This document shows, piece after piece, positions 11,463 to 12,072 of a DNA stretch of 12,072 nt (positions within the stretch are counted from its first letter, which is position 1; each line of letters starts with the position of its first letter). The notes beneath the pieces are model-generated. The model saw nothing but the letters and a program-made list of their open reading frames with translations. It was not told where the DNA came from and did no database searches. The DNA comes from an archaeon. Its GTDB lineage: Archaea; Thermoproteota; Bathyarchaeia; TCS64. The position numbers and the translations under genes were made by a program. Location: contig JAHLLU010000027.1 of the NCBI GenBank assembly GCA_020444005.1, positions 1-12,072 on the forward strand. Reading direction: 5' to 3'.

Positions 11463-12072
11463 TGTATCCCACTCGATTTCTTGTTTTGATGTGTCGTAGT
11501 AGCCGATTTCTTTGAGGTAGATGTCCTCATCACGTAGGACGTATCTGTATATGTTGTAGCATGCGTGGAGTCTGTCACCGTACTGGTCAAGGCTACAGTT
11601 ACCCGTTACTCCCGTGTAGTTTTTCGCTACTTCGGGGAATGTCTCGATGAATGTCAGGTTATTGTATTCACCTGTCTCCATGACGGTTAATGCTGATAAC
11701 CAGACAGCGTCATATACGTTCCCAGTATAACGCGTCATGTTTTTCCCGAACTCAGCAATGTATAAGCTGTTTAACTCGCTGTACACTGGGTTTGAATGGT
11801 CTGGTGTGGTGTCCAGATAGGGGTGAATGAGTTTTATCTCATCCAACCCCGGAGTAGCTGTTAGCTCTGCGGTGTAGTTGCTTTTTGCGCTGCTTGTTGA
11901 GAACCATGTATAGTTCAGTAGGCTCTCATGATTGTGTATTTCGTAGAAGTATTGAGTGTATGGACGGGTTTCAGGGTAAAAGATGGCAGTGTTTGGGTAT
12001 ACCGCGTCTTCTAGTCTGCATAACGTCTCGTTTATCTGAGCTATGTTTTGTGAGAAACCATATGCCACCGTA
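11454..12072 (-). CDS. ABC transporter substrate-binding protein, branched-chain amino acid type (C-terminal part, cut by window edge)
   Basis: The minus-strand frame is open from the window edge to a TAA at 11454-11456, so the N-terminus with signal peptide lies outside; about 205 residues are visible. A GTG at 12068 is internal and not taken as a start. The layout fits the second lobe and C-terminus of the periplasmic-binding-protein fold used by Leu/Ile/Val and amide ABC importers: YDAVWLSALTVMETG, a short helix-strand segment, then YVLRDEDIYLKEIGYYD near the end. At least seven N-x-S/T sequons (NET, NYT twice, NMT, NLT, NYT, NCS) suit an N-glycosylated extracellular protein. Two cysteines in GNCSLDQYGDRLHACYN could form a disulfide. 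The ligand cannot be inferred. The stop region overlaps pth2 by 9 bases. Confidence 0.75.
   Translation of the reverse strand, partial: TVAYGFSQNIAQINETLCRLEDAVYPNTAIFYPETRPYTQYFYEIHNHESLLNYTWFSTSSAKSNYTAELTATPGLDEIKLIHPYLDTTPDHSNPVYSELNSLYIAEFGKNMTRYTGNVYDAVWLSALTVMETGEYNNLTFIETFPEVAKNYTGVTGNCSLDQYGDRLHACYNIYRYVLRDEDIYLKEIGYYDTSKQEIEWDTLQ

Noticed and set aside
1..12072. CRISPR arrays, insertion sequences, integrase sites or rRNA/tRNA genes
   Set aside because: I saw no regularly spaced direct repeats, no transposase or integrase coding, no long terminal inverted repeats and no conserved rRNA or tRNA segments on either strand.

Overview
The window looks like chromosomal DNA from an archaeon, with no sign of mobile DNA. 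It carries archaeal-type aspartyl-tRNA synthetase, Alba chromatin protein, a zinc-ribbon/KH protein of the archaeal NusA-like group and Pth2-type peptidyl-tRNA hydrolase. Most genes have a TATA-like box about 25-35 bases upstream of the start codon and no ribosome binding site, which suggests leaderless or near-leaderless mRNAs. Start codons include ATG, GTG and TTG. I cannot assign a phylum from this piece alone.

Layout. Positions 1-797 (minus) are the N-terminal part of an uncharacterised polytopic membrane protein cut by the window edge; it follows a MalY/PatB-like PLP C-S lyase or aminotransferase (911-2083, minus), with a hairpin/U-tract terminator between them. A Lin0512-family protein (2201-2593, minus) diverges from the NAD pair nadC-nadA (2706-4477, plus, one-base overlap), followed by a gamma-carbonic-anhydrase-like left-handed beta-helix protein (4520-5050, plus). 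Endonuclease III (5154-5807, minus) converges on it and diverges from a cytoplasmic sulfite-oxidase-like molybdopterin protein (5887-6492, plus). Then come a four-helix small membrane protein (6532-6891) and an N-acyl-D-amino-acid deacylase-type amidohydrolase (about 6941-8710). After an array of T-tracts lies an information-processing block: alba, the zinc-ribbon/KH protein, aspS and pth2 (8856-11462, plus). The window closes with the C-terminal part of an extracellular ABC-type substrate-binding protein (11454-12072, minus), whose 3' end overlaps pth2 tail to tail.

How the genes fit together. nadA and nadC supply quinolinate and nicotinate mononucleotide for de novo NAD synthesis; the first enzyme (aspartate oxidase or dehydrogenase) is not here. 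alba, KH, aspS and pth2 concern chromatin or RNA binding, tRNA charging and recycling of stalled peptidyl-tRNA. The other genes are mostly single transcription units with their own TATA-like boxes. All intergenic gaps are shorter than 300 bases; the longest is 145 bases, before alba.

Points worth a second look: a marked switch in codon choice inside several genes (A/C-ending codons early, T/G-ending late); palindromes placed on promoters; hairpins around the translation starts of alba and the KH gene; and loss of key active-site residues in the gamma-carbonic-anhydrase-like protein. I did not find a clearly new multi-gene system.
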